DNA from: Neonectria sp. B-13
Lineage: Eukaryota; Ascomycota; Sordariomycetes; Hypocreales; Nectriaceae
Length of the DNA: 64,000 nt
NCBI GenBank assembly: GCA_002682825.1
Contig: NOKP01000033.1
Span: 1-64,000, forward strand
Direction of reading: 5' to 3'
Positions 44,117-55,643 of this stretch are shown one piece after another. The notes below the pieces were generated by a model. The model searched no databases. It had not been told where the DNA came from and saw only the letters and a list, made by a program, of their open reading frames with translations. Each line of letters starts with the position of its first letter. Position 1 is the first letter of the stretch. The position numbers and the translations under genes are program-made.

Positions 44117-46630
44117 ATGACCAAAATACCAGCAACTACGTCGCCAGTGCAAGTCTCCGCAGTTGGCGCCTGGAAGCATCCTTATCCCAAGGCTACCCGC
44201 CTGGATACTTTCAGACGGCACATCAACCGAGAATACACTCTAAACCTAGAGACGTATGATGATATCCATACGTGGTCAGTCGAGAATCTCGACGACTTCT
44301 GCAAGGCAGTTTGGGGATTTTGCGGCATGGTTTACAGCGTTGCTCCAGCAAAGGTTGCCAACGGAATCAGAAACATGTGGCCTCGCCCCGAATGGTTCCC
44401 TGGTGCGCGAATCAACTTCGCAGAGAATATCCTGTGTGTTGGTTTGAAGGTCCACCCGGACCGTATCGCCGTGTCTGCTTGCCGCGAGGCTGGGACACAC
44501 TGGCGTCACTTGACCTGGGTTCAACTACACGCCCAGGTAGCATTGTATGCGACCGCCTTGAGTGCAGCCGGCGTGAGAAGGGGTGATCGCGTTGCTGGTG
44601 AGTCATCTTTGTTCACTCGTCCCACTCCCATTCCCAGGGAAGCCCCGTGTTGCTGACCGAAGACGATGTGACCCGTAGCTGTTTTATCGAACTCGACAGA
44701 GGGCGTGGTTATCCTTCTCGCTGTCGCTTCTATCGGGGCAATTTTCTCATCGACAGCGCCAGATATGGGGGCGGCAGGCATTGTGAGCAGATACGCTCAG
44801 ATCCGACCAAAGATTATGTTTGTCGACACCGAAGTTCTCTACGCCGGGAAGCGACGCGTATTGCGACAGAAGATGACCACAGCAGTAGCTCAACTGCGGA
44901 AGCAAGTTCCAGAGTTGACCAGTGTCGTCGTCGTCACAGGCTCAGTTTTACCCGACAATGGCTGGTACGTCTCACACGTTGGTTCAGTCAACGGTGACTT
45001 GAAACTAAAGGTCGTGTGCACAGCATCACACTTGGACAGTTTCTCAAGGTTCAACCCTCTCCACTTGTATTCGAACAGGTGCCATTCGATCACCCCGTTT
45101 ACATTCTCTACTCGTAAGCTGTCCGACTTGGAGCCTAGAAGTAACAGAGTTGACTTCCATACAGATCCGGTACAACAGGCATGCCAAAGTGTACGTGCCC
45201 CTAGCTGTCCTCTACCAGTTTACTATGCCATGTTGACGACGCTACCCTCTAGGCATCGTCCACTCAGGTGGCGGCGCCCTCCTACAGCAAAAGAAGGAAT
45301 TCATCCTCAGCAATGACATGGACTGCGATTCTACATATTATCAATACACAACAGTAAGCCCACAGTTGAACCAAAAGCTGTTGGGCCTCCAATGTGCTAA
45401 TATTCCACCAGACAGGGTGGATGATGTGGAATTACCTGATAGGATCGCTCAGCGTTGGTGCCCGGATTGTTCTGTACGATGGTAGTCCACTGCATCCAAC
45501 TGCAGCGTTCCAGATTCGCCTTTTGGAGGAGCAAGGGTGAGTTATAGCCTCTTTAAAAAGTGACGGATGGCCAAGGAGCAGCATGTTCGCTGATATGGAC
45601 CAAACGGCTAGAGTAACGCATTGGGGGACGAGCCCCAAGCTATTGACCGCCCTCAAGCAATCCGGCTTTACAAGGTTAGAAGCCCTCGATAACCTGCGCC
45701 TTGTCGTTTCGGCAGGGTCGCCTTTGTCGTCAGAGATTTCCCGCTGGTTCAGAGGCATCTTCCCCGAATGGGTGGGCCTGTTCAGTGGCTCCGGAGGCAC
45801 AGATCTCGTTGGCGTTAGCAAGTATATCCTGTTTGACCCGGCATCATACCACACACTAACACTCCTGATAGTTATCGGTGGCAACTGCCTCTCCGTGATC
45901 CACGACGGGGAGCTTGCATCGCCTCAACTAGGCATGAAAGTTGAAGTATGGGACTTGGAAGGCCGTAACGTTGACCAAGCCGGTGAGAAGGGCGACCTAG
46001 TCATCACCACCCCATTCTTCAGCATGCCCGTCACATTTTATGGGGATGGAGGACTAGAAAAGTACCACGAGGCTTACTTTGCCAAGTTCCCGGGCGTTTG
46101 GTGCCATGGCGACTTTGCACAGAGAAACCCCGTCACGGGAGGATACGTAATCCTTGGGCGCAGCGATGGCGTTCTCAATCCTGGAGGTTAGTCTACTCTG
46201 CCTCAAACGGTGTAGCCAGCACTAACATGGCAACATAGGCATACGTTTCGGAAGCGCCGAGATCTACGGGGTGGTGGACCAGTTCACCCAAGTTGAGGAT
46301 AGCATTGCAGTCGGACAGCGTCGCGCAGGCGAAAGCGACGAACAAGTCCTCCTATTCTTGAAGACGAAGGCTTCAAATTTTGACCAGGTTCGCGAGGACA
46401 TCCGAGACGCCATCAGAGAACAACTCGGCCCCAGACACGTCCCTGCACACATATTTCAAGTCAAAGACATCCCCTGCACGTCCAACGGCAAGAATATCGA
46501 AATGGTCGTCAAGGCTATTGTGTGCAAATCAAAGGTAGCAAATATGGACTCGGTTGCCAACCCGGAATGTCTAGCAGAGTACAAAAGGTTTGCAGACCTT
46601 CCACCTTTGTCTGGCGAGGCCAAGCTGTAA
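44117..46630 (+). CDS. acetoacetyl-CoA synthetase
   Basis: Eight exons: 44117-44597, 44679-44964, 45024-45113, 45165-45190, 45253-45353, 45412-45536, 45582-46186 and 46239-46630 (701 aa), every junction in phase. The enzyme activates acetoacetate to acetoacetyl-CoA with ATP. Family marks are WFPGARINFAENIL, the AMP-binding loop YSSGTTGMPKCIVHSGGG (assembled across two introns), TTGWMMWNYLIG, THWGTSPKLLTALKQSG, GLFSGSGGTDLVG, VTFYGDGGLEKYHEAYF, the hinge LGRSDGVLNPGGIRFGSAE and the C-terminal PCTSNGKNIEMVVKAIV with the catalytic Lys. A 60-nt in-frame segment after LVG (about 45819-45878) looks like an intron (CACTAAC...CTGATAG) but has a GC donor at best. In a catabolic cluster it suggests acetoacetate as an end product. 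It ends 96 bp from a convergent regulator. Confidence 0.92.
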
Positions 46631-46726
46631 GTATCCCAATAGATAAAGATCAAGATTGCCACGCAAACTGCTTCGCTCAATACACCACTCCGTCTTCTAC
46701 ATGATTCCATATGGCATTGACGCCGC

Positions 46727-49144
46727 TTAAAGTTGCAAGTAGTTAAAATGTTGATTATCGTCACACAAGTAGTCAAGCTGAAGTCGTGTGCTCCAATCGT
46801 CCATCAGGTCAAGGGCATCTTCTCCCGCATAGCCTGTACCCACAACCTCGTTCAGTGCATCTTCTTTCTGGAGATTTGCGGATGGTCCAGGCAACGCGAA
46901 AATCGGTTCTGGCAATTCGCTGTATCCGAGTTCGCTGCACTTTGTGGTCATGTCGTCCAGATTCGCCGATTGTAAAGTCTGATTGTTCGAGCAAGCTGTC
47001 GCAGGACCTTGTGCCACAAGTGGATATGGGAAGTATATAGCAAAGTACTTGGCAACTGCAAGCTCTTGGTCCGAAATCTCGGGGCGACGATCTAGCATCG
47101 CGATCAGGTCTAGACGTACATCAGCATAGATTATATCGAACGACGATAACCAAATACACGCACCAAGTAGTGATGACCCTAGTTTCCAGACTGAGGCATA
47201 TTGAGCCAATATTAAATTTAACATGTCTTGATGGGGGTGTGGAGTTCCAGAAGGTGGAAGAGATGCTCCATGTGGAGGGTCCATCGAGATTGGCAGCAAA
47301 GTACAGGCAAAAAACGGATGGCTGAAAGCGACATATTCCGGGTGCCAGTGCAAGATGATGCGGGAAATTTCTCGTCTGTTGGTTAATGCAGCAGCTCTTT
47401 GCACAGCATTAGTTGCCGAGAGGAATGTGCGAGCACTTGTCAGCATCAAGTGCATACCGATGATCCAGTTGGACCTGGCAAAGTTCTCAGCGTCGAAAAG
47501 GATGGGGTGCATTTCCAGGCCAAAGCGCTGCGTTATTGCGAGAGAGAGACAAGTGAGTGAGCCTGCAAGTTCCTCTCGCTCGTGAGCGCAACCATGTTTG
47601 CTTGAGCAGGTGTCGTAACAGACCACCATGAGATAGTTTGCCAATAAGAACCACGCACGTTCGTCTTGGTTGGGTGAGTCAAACAGGATCTTCCAGGCCT
47701 CTGATGGTCTTGGGTGAAGTACTGGAGAGTCGATGGGTGTTTCTGCAAACCAGGCGGAATCTGCGACTGGTAGGCGAACCGCCATTCTATTGTGACTAAT
47801 GGCGCCTGGCCGCCTTGATACGGTTGAGCCGAAGGCATCCAGCTCCCACACAAGCCAGAAGGCTCGCCGACGCTCCTCGAGATCAGTCCACTGTGCCGGG
47901 TCTCTCCAAGGTCCTTCTCGCTCGTCCATATTGCAAAGATCAAGGTCGTAGGCGAACCGAACGCAGACACCAGTGAGGATCCAGGCCGTGTGTCCCGGGC
48001 CAGAAGCATGCAGGTAACAACATAGCAGGATACAGGCTTGAAGATACTGCAGTGTTGGGCCAGTTGCTGCCGTTCGAAGTGTAGTGTAGCATCGAGTGGC
48101 CGTGGTTGCGAACTGCGTCCCACGCTCCTGCGCTTGGATGTTCTGGAAATATTGATGGATAGAATAGCGCGCGGCCAAGGCAAAGATGCCGGAGAGCAGA
48201 AACGTATCCTCGGTCGAACAACTTCCCTGGCAGATGGCTCCCGGGACGTCGTTGTTCATGAATCGGGCCAAAAGCCTCGGCTTGTGAAGTAATGGAAGCC
48301 AGGGCTGGACTTTGTCAAAGTACAATTGGATGAGCTCAGTGGCGACGTCGCTCGGAACATCGAGACGGCAAGCTTCCTCGTTGGAAGTTCCTGAGGCTTT
48401 TGGAGGATCAAGGTCGACAATATCGAGAATATTGGGTGGACTTCTGCCAGTGGGTCTGCCAGAGTCCACGTCGCCTATGGAGTGATGATCAGCGGTACCT
48501 GAAGCCGAGTCGAACGAGGTCGACGTATTCGGTTCGGCATCGTTCGGGGGACTATTCGAGAACCTCTGCTCAAGATCCTGTGACGGTGATTTATCGAAGG
48601 CTTGCCTATCACTGAACTTAGATTCGAGTAGGTCTACCAGGCGCTCTATCGTAAAAGGTCAGAACTCAGACTTCCATTCTCCCACCGCTAGATGGTCTCA
48701 GCTCACCAAGTCTATCTGGGTCAATTCTCCGTTTCTTGTTATCTTTCGTGGACGGACGCCGGAACTCGGGCGTTTTCCTCTTTGTCGGGAACGTGCAAGA
48801 GCCGCCGGTTCTGTGGCAAAGGGCACATATAGGCTGTCGCATATCACCTAATTTTGGATGAACAGATCAGTCTCGCGCTGTTAGAAGACACTGACGACAT
48901 GGTCGTCTCACATTTTGTCTTTTTTCTGTCACAATCGAGACACGTCAATTAGCGACATGATACATGTTCCAAGCCGAATGTAGATAAAGAGGGGGAAAAC
49001 ACACCTCCTACACTCCATGCAGGCTCGGTGGCCTTGATGCATTGTCCATGGCCAGCCTCGTCCATCTTCATCCAATTCTTGTATTGACTCGGCCTCGAAG
49101 AAGCTGTGCCCAGACTCCACGGGCGCAGATGCTTTCGGATCCAT
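46727..49144 (-). CDS. Zn2Cys6 transcription factor with 14-nt microexon
   Basis: Exons on the minus strand are 49144-49005, 48925-48912, 48847-48707 and 48645-46727 (737 aa). The zinc cluster (Cys 42, 45, 52, 59, 62, 69: ACMECRRKKTKCDMRQPICA, LCHRTGGSC) is assembled from three exons, the middle one only 14 nt, and each junction completes the motif exactly. Then come a basic linker (RRPSTKDNKKRRIDPDRL), a dimerisation segment (ERLVDLLESKF) and a large fungal_trans domain (LIQLYFDKVQPWLPLLHKPR, CVRFAYDLDLCNMDEREGPW, EERRRAFWLVWELDAFGSTV). A C-terminal acidic tail ends the protein. The start ATG at 49144 is the first in frame after a stop-free but ATG-less stretch. It lies tail to tail with AACS and upstream of the last FAD hydroxylase; a candidate cluster activator. 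Confidence 0.85.
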
Positions 49145-50069
49145 CGGGACTGGAAGCAAGCCGTCAAAAACGAGGCCACGAGAGGCCAATGATGTCCAAT
49201 CCAAGAAATCACAGTCTGGGTATATGTGGCAAAACTCGCTGGCTTGAGCTACCGGTTACAAAAGGTCGATTATGATTTCAAGGTCAAGGTAAGAGGAGCT
49301 AAGTTGAGTGCCGAAGATGGTTCCCCATGTTTGGGCGGAGTCGCTACAAACGCGGGGCCAGGGCCGCTAAGATGAAGATAGTTAGCCCGCTTGGGCGGCA
49401 GCTTAGGGTTTGATGAATTCTCGTTGAGTTACAATCACACACGTCAACAATGACTGAGCCGAATAGCATGCTCATTGCAACTTGACACATTCTGATGGAT
49501 CTAATATGGTCAATTCGAGTCGGGTGATTAATTAGTGTTCGACGGCGTAGCCTGTATCCAACGTGATGTAATGGATTCACGTCAATCTATTTTAGATTAA
49601 GTAATGGATTGTGTAATTGAAAACATCAATATTTGTGCCCTGCAACATCCTCTGAGATGAGCAGCCCCGCGATACAATGCAATGCCATTCACAAAAGCTC
49701 GTAAATTCAGAACCATCATGAGTAGTTCAACTTGTCCCCGATCGAGCTTGGCTCTAGGGTAGGCTGCAAGACTCGTGCAACCCTTGGAGCATCGACTGTT
49801 TGCCGGTGGGCCCGGCAGACAACGGCATCCCGAAATGCCGTCCTCCACGCTAGGCCGGCCCCGCCGTCGCGAGAGCCCCCGGCATTTACGAGTCCTCGTC
49901 AAGGCATTACCTTGACATTTCCGTTACAATTTCGCCATTTTCCTCATTCGCCAGTGTTGAATTTAGAACCTACTATTTTAGCCATTCTCCCATACTCGGA
50001 GCGACCACGGAGCTTCTCATTCAACGCTTCTGAATCCCATCATGCTTTCTCTCGGTGGAATTCAATGAA
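49145..50069. other. intergenic, divergent promoters
   Basis: This 925-bp region lies between the regulator and the FAD hydroxylase, which are transcribed away from each other. Short frames only. A CGG-N5-CCG arrangement lies near 49804. No gene seen. Confidence 0.4.
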
Positions 50070-52110
50070 ATGAAGCCCGCTACCCAGGATGCACTAGCCA
50101 AAACGATGATGTTTGATACTCCTGTTCTCATCGTTGGCTCTGGCCCGTCGGGGCTGCTTCTCGCCCTTCAGCTGGCTCAGAATGGCGTTCGGAGTATCCT
50201 CGTTGAACGCAACACGGACACGACAAAGTGGCCCAAGATGGATATTACCAACTGCAGAAGCATGGAGCTCTTCAACAGGCTGGGCATTGCCCAGTCGCTC
50301 AGGGATCATGGTGAGTAGAAACTTAAAGGTACGGGCCAAAAAGATCGACGGTAACCGTTTCAATGCAGGGGTTGGGCCAGATTTCTCCTTTGATGTTTTA
50401 TTTAGCTCTGGGCTCTCAGAGGGCGGAGAGTTGATCGCGAAATGGGTAAGTAAACTGTTGCCTAAAACAAACAGACTAAAATCCCAGGCTAAACTTGCAC
50501 AATTGCAGAACCTAGATTCGCCAAACGCTTGGAGGGAGCGAACTAAAACACAAAATGATGGCTCCATGCCACGAGAGCCCTACCAACGGTGCAGTCAGGC
50601 CATTTTTGAAGCTTGGCTCAAGACTAAAATCCAAGCCGAGCCACTCATCGACTCGCATTTTGGATGGAAATTCGACGTCTTCACCGAGGTTGAAGGTGGC
50701 GTCGAGTCCATCATCATTGATACTGCGAGTGGAGAGAATCACGTCGTGCGGAGTCAGTATCTCGCAGGCTGCGACGGTGCCGGTAGCCGTGTACGAAAGA
50801 ATCTCAAGAGTGAGCTGCTTGGTGGCCCTGCGTGAGTTGATCTACAGGCCCCAAACACACAATGTGTTGCAACTCAGCGCGAGGTAATCTAACACGCTTT
50901 TCTCAGGCCCTTAGCCATGTACCTCGTTCATTTCAAGTCTCGGGACCTCTCAAAGCTTCAGAAACAAGGCCAATTCTGGCACATTTTCTTTACCAGCGGA
51001 AGTGTCATCATATCTCAAGACGAAGTCGATACTTGGACTGTTCACATGCCCATATCTCTCGACACGGACTGGAAGTCGCTAAACCCAGAAGAGGCCATTT
51101 ACAACGTCCTAGGAGGGTCGCATGCCCCGTACCATATCAGGGTAGATGAGGTACTTGTATGCAGCGCCTGGCGCCCAAGCATTGCCTTTGCGCAAAGGTA
51201 TGCTTCAGACAGCCTCCGAGTTTTCCTTGCGGGAGACTCGGCCCACCAAAATATCCCAACTGGAGGATATGGCATGAACACTGCTGTGGGCGACAGTTTT
51301 GACCTTGGATGGAAGCTCGCAGCTGTCATCAATGGCTGGGGCGGGCGTCATCTACTACGGTCGTATGAGGTTGAGCGCAAGCCAGTAGCCATCCGCAACA
51401 TCGAACGTTCAGGTGTCCACCACAAAGTCCACCGGGACTACGTTCAGTGGATGATGGAAGCCGGTCCAGGCGCCCTCTCGTGTAGCAGTGACGAAGGCGC
51501 GGCTGTCTGGGAACGCATCAAGACGCATCTTCTTTCACATGATGGCGAGAACAAAGACCACGGCATTGAGATGGGATATAGATACAACGGTTCCCCCATC
51601 GTTGTGAAAGACGCTCACGAGACAGAGGCAGAACCGGAGTGGAACTGCCGTGACTATGTCCCATCTACCTGGCCAGGCGCACGAGCACCGCATGTCTACC
51701 TCGGCGATGGTAAAACGAGCATCTTTGACCATTTTGGACCAGGATTCACGCTCGTTGACTTTACGTCGGATGGGAGATGGGCCACGCAATTCGATACCAT
51801 TTCATCACAACTTGAGGTACCACTTAAACTGGTGCTCTTGCCACTGGAGCCACACGCTCGGAGCAATTGGGGCCGCGATGCTGTCTTGATCCGCCCCGAC
51901 GATCATGTTGCGTGGCGATCCCCAGTCAACAAAGATGAGGATGACATTGAGCGAATCCTCAAAATCGCAACTGGCCGAGATGCGTGGGAACCCAGCGCTA
52001 GTGATGCCCCAGACTTCGCGCTCGAGTCTGTCAAAAAGTCAGGGTTCACTGGAACTGTGGGAAACGTGGGTCAGGCCACTGTGAAGCAGCTTGCTGAGTT
52101 CCAACAGTGA
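50070..52110 (+). CDS. aromatic-ring FAD hydroxylase (phenol hydroxylase/TfdB/MhpA type)
   Basis: Exons are 50070-50310, 50369-50445, 50509-50831 and 50907-52110 (614 aa). The enzyme class adds a hydroxyl ortho to a phenolic OH using NAD(P)H and O2. Motifs are the FAD Rossmann loop VLIVGSGPSGLLLALQL (about 19-35), YLAGCDGAGSRVRKNL (DG motif) and RVFLAGDSAHQNIPTGGYGM (GD motif), followed by the conserved NTAVGDSFDLGWKLAAVING and a thioredoxin-like C-terminal domain (FGPGFTLVDF; VLIRPDDHVAWRS). The second intron has two possible in-frame acceptors (50487 and 50508); the later one gives the better match (KW-NLDSPNAWRER). Intact. It would supply the catechol or trihydroxybenzene substrate of the extradiol dioxygenase. 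Right-hand end of the cluster. Confidence 0.9.
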
Positions 52111-53280
52111 AGCAAGTGTTGGGTAGGAAGCTGTCTGTTCAGAACGTATTTGTGATGGTCAGCTTTTGTTCTTCAGGTTTCTATCCAGAGTCAATTCAAA
52201 TAACCGCCAACTCTCGGGGTATCAATAAGGGCCGTCGTGAGTAGGTTAAACGGTTTCTCAAATGATTTAAACTTCCCAGCTTAAGTTCAAGTTCAATGAC
52301 GGGCCTCTTGGCCACGACGAGTTGTTTCCGTAGTATGTGCCCATTTTGCTGCATCGACCAACTGTAGACTTTAAGACGAAGCCACTAGGTGCCAGCTACA
52401 AGAATGGATAATGCCGCAACGGGACAGCGAGGGTAATCCCGTTCAATGGATACAGACCCCGTTTCCACGACTAAATTAAGAGGTAATCAGTGTTGTTAAT
52501 GATATGACAATAAAACAATATATTGCAATACATATAATACAATATGCGTTTTCTGATATTGTACCAATATAATACTCAGGTTGTAATATTATGATAATAC
52601 AATATAAGGTTACCCATATTGGCAATATATCGTTTGTATTGGCTAGCGGATCTTCGGGTAAAATGCACTTGTTTTGTTGACAATTAACGTCGACATGTGG
52701 GGACGCGTGCGAACAAAACGCGTAACTGGTTTATTGTTTTACGTCAGGGCAAGAAAACGCGTAGATCTATGTATGTATGTATATTTTTCGTCCGAGGGCC
52801 GCGAGGCCCGTAAAGTCCCCTATTGGGGCACAGGACGTGCTGAGCTAGAATCTCTAATGCTAAAATCTACGTAGTGTTAAAAGGTGGGACTGACCTAAGG
52901 CAGCGGCGCGAAACTGAAACTTCCCCATCAAAAACATTCTCCGTAATATGCAAAACAGACCACTATCCAGCATAGCATCGGCTCAAAGGCGCATTGTTTC
53001 GAGCTTGTTACCCGTCAGCGGGATGGCCAAGCATGGCTATTACAGCAGTAGCCGCTATGTATGGCCCAGTCTTCTTCGGGGAGACTGGGAAGAGACCATT
53101 GGCGTGGCTGCACGAGGCGGCCGAGCCTATATAATTGAAGAAAAGGGACGAAAGAGAAGAGAGAAGAGAAGAGAGAATAAAGGGACAGGAGGAGACGCAA
53201 GTGCGACTCGGGTCTGCCTCGTCTAGTGGCAAGGGCAAATATTTTCGAAGAAGGCGCTTGATTTAGCCAGCTTGAATCGG
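52111..53280. other. intergenic, no gene; short AT-rich and low-complexity tracts
   Basis: The stretch includes an AATACAATAT-rich tract (52500-52640), a GTATGTATGTATAT run and a purine-rich stretch (53140-53200, GAGAAGAGAAGAGA). Possibly a degenerate small transposon at 52480-52870, but I found no partner copy to prove it. Confidence 0.4.
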
Positions 53281-53797
53281 TATATTGTAAGACTTCAGCT
53301 TAGCGAGCAGTCAGAGATTGCTCGCTGAGGACTCTATATAGTCCCTATAGGGCTATGCCCCTAGCTACTATAGCTATAGTAGCTTTACTCTAAGGTTGGC
53401 CCTATAGGTTTATCCTCTTATAGATATATGCTAAAATCTGCGCTAGATTTATACCTATAGATATACTAAATAACTTATAAATTATCTTATATAAGTATTA
53501 TTAATTAAGATCTAAGGCTAATAAGCAGTATAGGACTAAGGTTTAACTTATAGAACTTTACATCTTAGGCTCTATATTAAGCTAATAAATAGTATAGAAC
53601 TAAAGTTTAATATATAGAATTTTATATTTTAGGCTTTATATTAAGCTAACCTAAGTGTTATTCTACTATAAGTAGAAGTTAATAAAGAGGGAATACTTAA
53701 TATTTACTAATAAATACTTTAGTTAGTTTTAGCTTAAGAGAAAGGTATTAAAGAGTAATATATAGATAGTATAACTTAACTCTTTTATAATAGGTAT

Positions 53798-54574
53798 TTA
53801 GATATAATAGTCCTTAGTAGCACATACCTAGAGAAGGGGCTAAAGGTTAAATAGTATAAAAGAAAACAGAAAAAACAACAGTATAATAGGCTTAATACCC
53901 AAGCCTAAGGTAACAATGACTCAAGGAGATAAAAGTTTCTACTGTAAAGTTAAGGTGTAAGTTTTGCTGCCCTAATCAGCTGGAAAAGCTAGATCTTAGA
54001 AAAGCTAGATCTTAGAAAAGCTAGATCTTGGAAAAGCTGGATCTTGGAAAAGCTAGACCTTGGAAAAGCTAGATCTTGGAAAAGGCTAAAACCCCTTAGG
54101 ATAAAAGCCCGGCTAACCTCTGTGCTTTCCAGGCCCTTCGCATTCCATCCGACCTTCCACATAACACAAAGACCACACAACCAATCATACAAGATAACTG
54201 CCTTCTGAATCACACTACAGCCCAGCGAGCCCTCACTAAGCTATACCTACGGGCTCTTATACGACCTATATGGCCTATTTCGAGCGGATCTAAGCCTTAT
54301 TTCTAAGCTGCAAATTATAGTTCAAAAGTCTAACCTATAAGATATAAAAGAGGTTAAAACTAATCAATGCCCTAAGGCTAAGGAATTAATCCAGTTGGCA
54401 GTCTTTGGTTGTTGTATCCTACTGCAAGATGGAATCCAGCCTAATAGAGTAATAGCCCAGTAGATTACAATAGAATAAGTCTTTCTAGAGAGGCTAGCTT
54501 TAAAGCTAGAAAGGAACAGTAATACTACCAATGTAAAGAAAAGGTTTATTAATAGTCTAAAGCACAATGACTTT
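53798..54574 (-). mobile_element. retroposon-like family, copy E (5'-truncated, least mutated)
   Basis: Reverse orientation. It begins at the family's 3' end (TTAGATATAATAG) and matches copies A-D through the minisatellite to about 160-200 bp into their 5' half, then stops. It retains many C and G bases lost elsewhere, so it is the best guide to the ancestral sequence. The target ATAATAGGTAT precedes it (to 53797) and follows it (from 54575), where copy B begins. Confidence 0.75.
53983..54078. repeat. 16-bp tandem repeat inside copy E, six units
   Basis: Six units of GAAAAGCTAGATCTTG with few changes plus a partial seventh. The same array, reversed and with varying unit number, occurs in copies A (19665), B (55371), C (57651), D (61646) and F (56341). 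Confidence 0.9.
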
Positions 54575-54587
54575 ATAATAGGTATAT

Positions 54588-55643
54588 TACTATTAAAACT
54601 ACTGTTTGAACTACTGTTTCTATCTATCTGCAATTATATTAAATCATATATTTCTTTTGCTTAAGCTTAATAGGAGGATAGATCTTTGGATTTTAAACCT
54701 AATTATTAACTTTTGCTCCCTTTAGCTTCTAACTCTCTCTACTAAATCCCTTTATACTTTATAGCTAATATTAGAGATAACTATAATAGGATTCCCTTGG
54801 TTTCTAATGTATTATTTCTTTAGCTATAGATTGATTAGAATAATATTATCTATTAACTGTATAATCTATAGGGTATAAATAGGGTTATATAGCTTCTTAA
54901 GGAACTCCTTCTTTATAATAGTAATATTATTATTTCTTTCTAGCTTTAGAGCTAGCCTCTTTAGAAAGAGCTATTCTATTATAATTTATTAGACTATTAC
55001 TATATTAAGCTAGATTCTATCTTATAGTAGGATATTATAGTTAAAGACTATTAATTAGACTAATTTCTTAAGTCTAAAGTAATTAATTATAAGCTATTTT
55101 ATATATCTTAGGCTAGACTTTTAAACTATAATTTATAATATAGAAATAAGACTTAAATATTCTTTTAATTTAATATATAGATTATATAAGAGCTTATATA
55201 TATAGTTTAATAAAGGCTTACTAAGCTATAGTATAATTTAAATAGAAGTAATTATCTTATATAATTAATAGTATAATTATTATATTATTTAGAAGGTTAA
55301 ATAGAATATAAAAAGATAAATAACCTAGAAAGTATAAAGATTAATTAGGCTTTTATCCTAAGAGGTTTTAGTCTTTTCTAAGGTTTAGCTTTTCTAAGAT
55401 TTAGCTTTTCTAAGATCTAGCTTTTCTAAGATCTAACTTTTTTAAGATCTAGCTTTTCTAGCTGATTAAAGTAGTAAAACTTATACTTTAACTTTATAGT
55501 AGAAACTTTTATTTCTTTAAGTTATTATTACTTTAGGCTTAAGTATTAAGCCTATTATATTATTATTTTTTCTATTTTCTTTTATACTATTTAATCTTTA
55601 GCCTTTTCTTTAAATATATACTACTAAGAACTATTATATCTAA
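54588..55643 (+). mobile_element. retroposon-like family, copy B
   Basis: Full-length, 1056 bp, from TACTATTAAAAC (CACTATT before mutation) to TATTATATCTAA. Flanked by ATAATAGGTATAT (54575-54587) and ATAATAAGTATAT (55644-55656), a 13-bp duplication differing by one G-to-A change. Lacks the 101-bp segment of copy C. Confidence 0.85.

Noticed and set aside
47533..48183. 216-codon minus-strand ORF in another frame of the third regulator
   Set aside because: The regulator frame carries the fungal_trans motifs; this one is a shadow.
29038..52110. Secondary-metabolite biosynthetic cluster
   Set aside because: No polyketide synthase, NRPS, terpene cyclase or prenyltransferase; enzyme types and AACS fit catabolism better.
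53205..53260. tRNA-like segment (CTCGTCTAGTGGCAAGGGC)
   Set aside because: It resembles an A box by chance; no B box, no cloverleaf pairing and no acceptor stem could be formed. No other tRNA or rRNA gene was seen in the window.
53983..54078. CRISPR-like array
   Set aside because: The units are contiguous with no spacers; it is a minisatellite, and the organism is a fungus.
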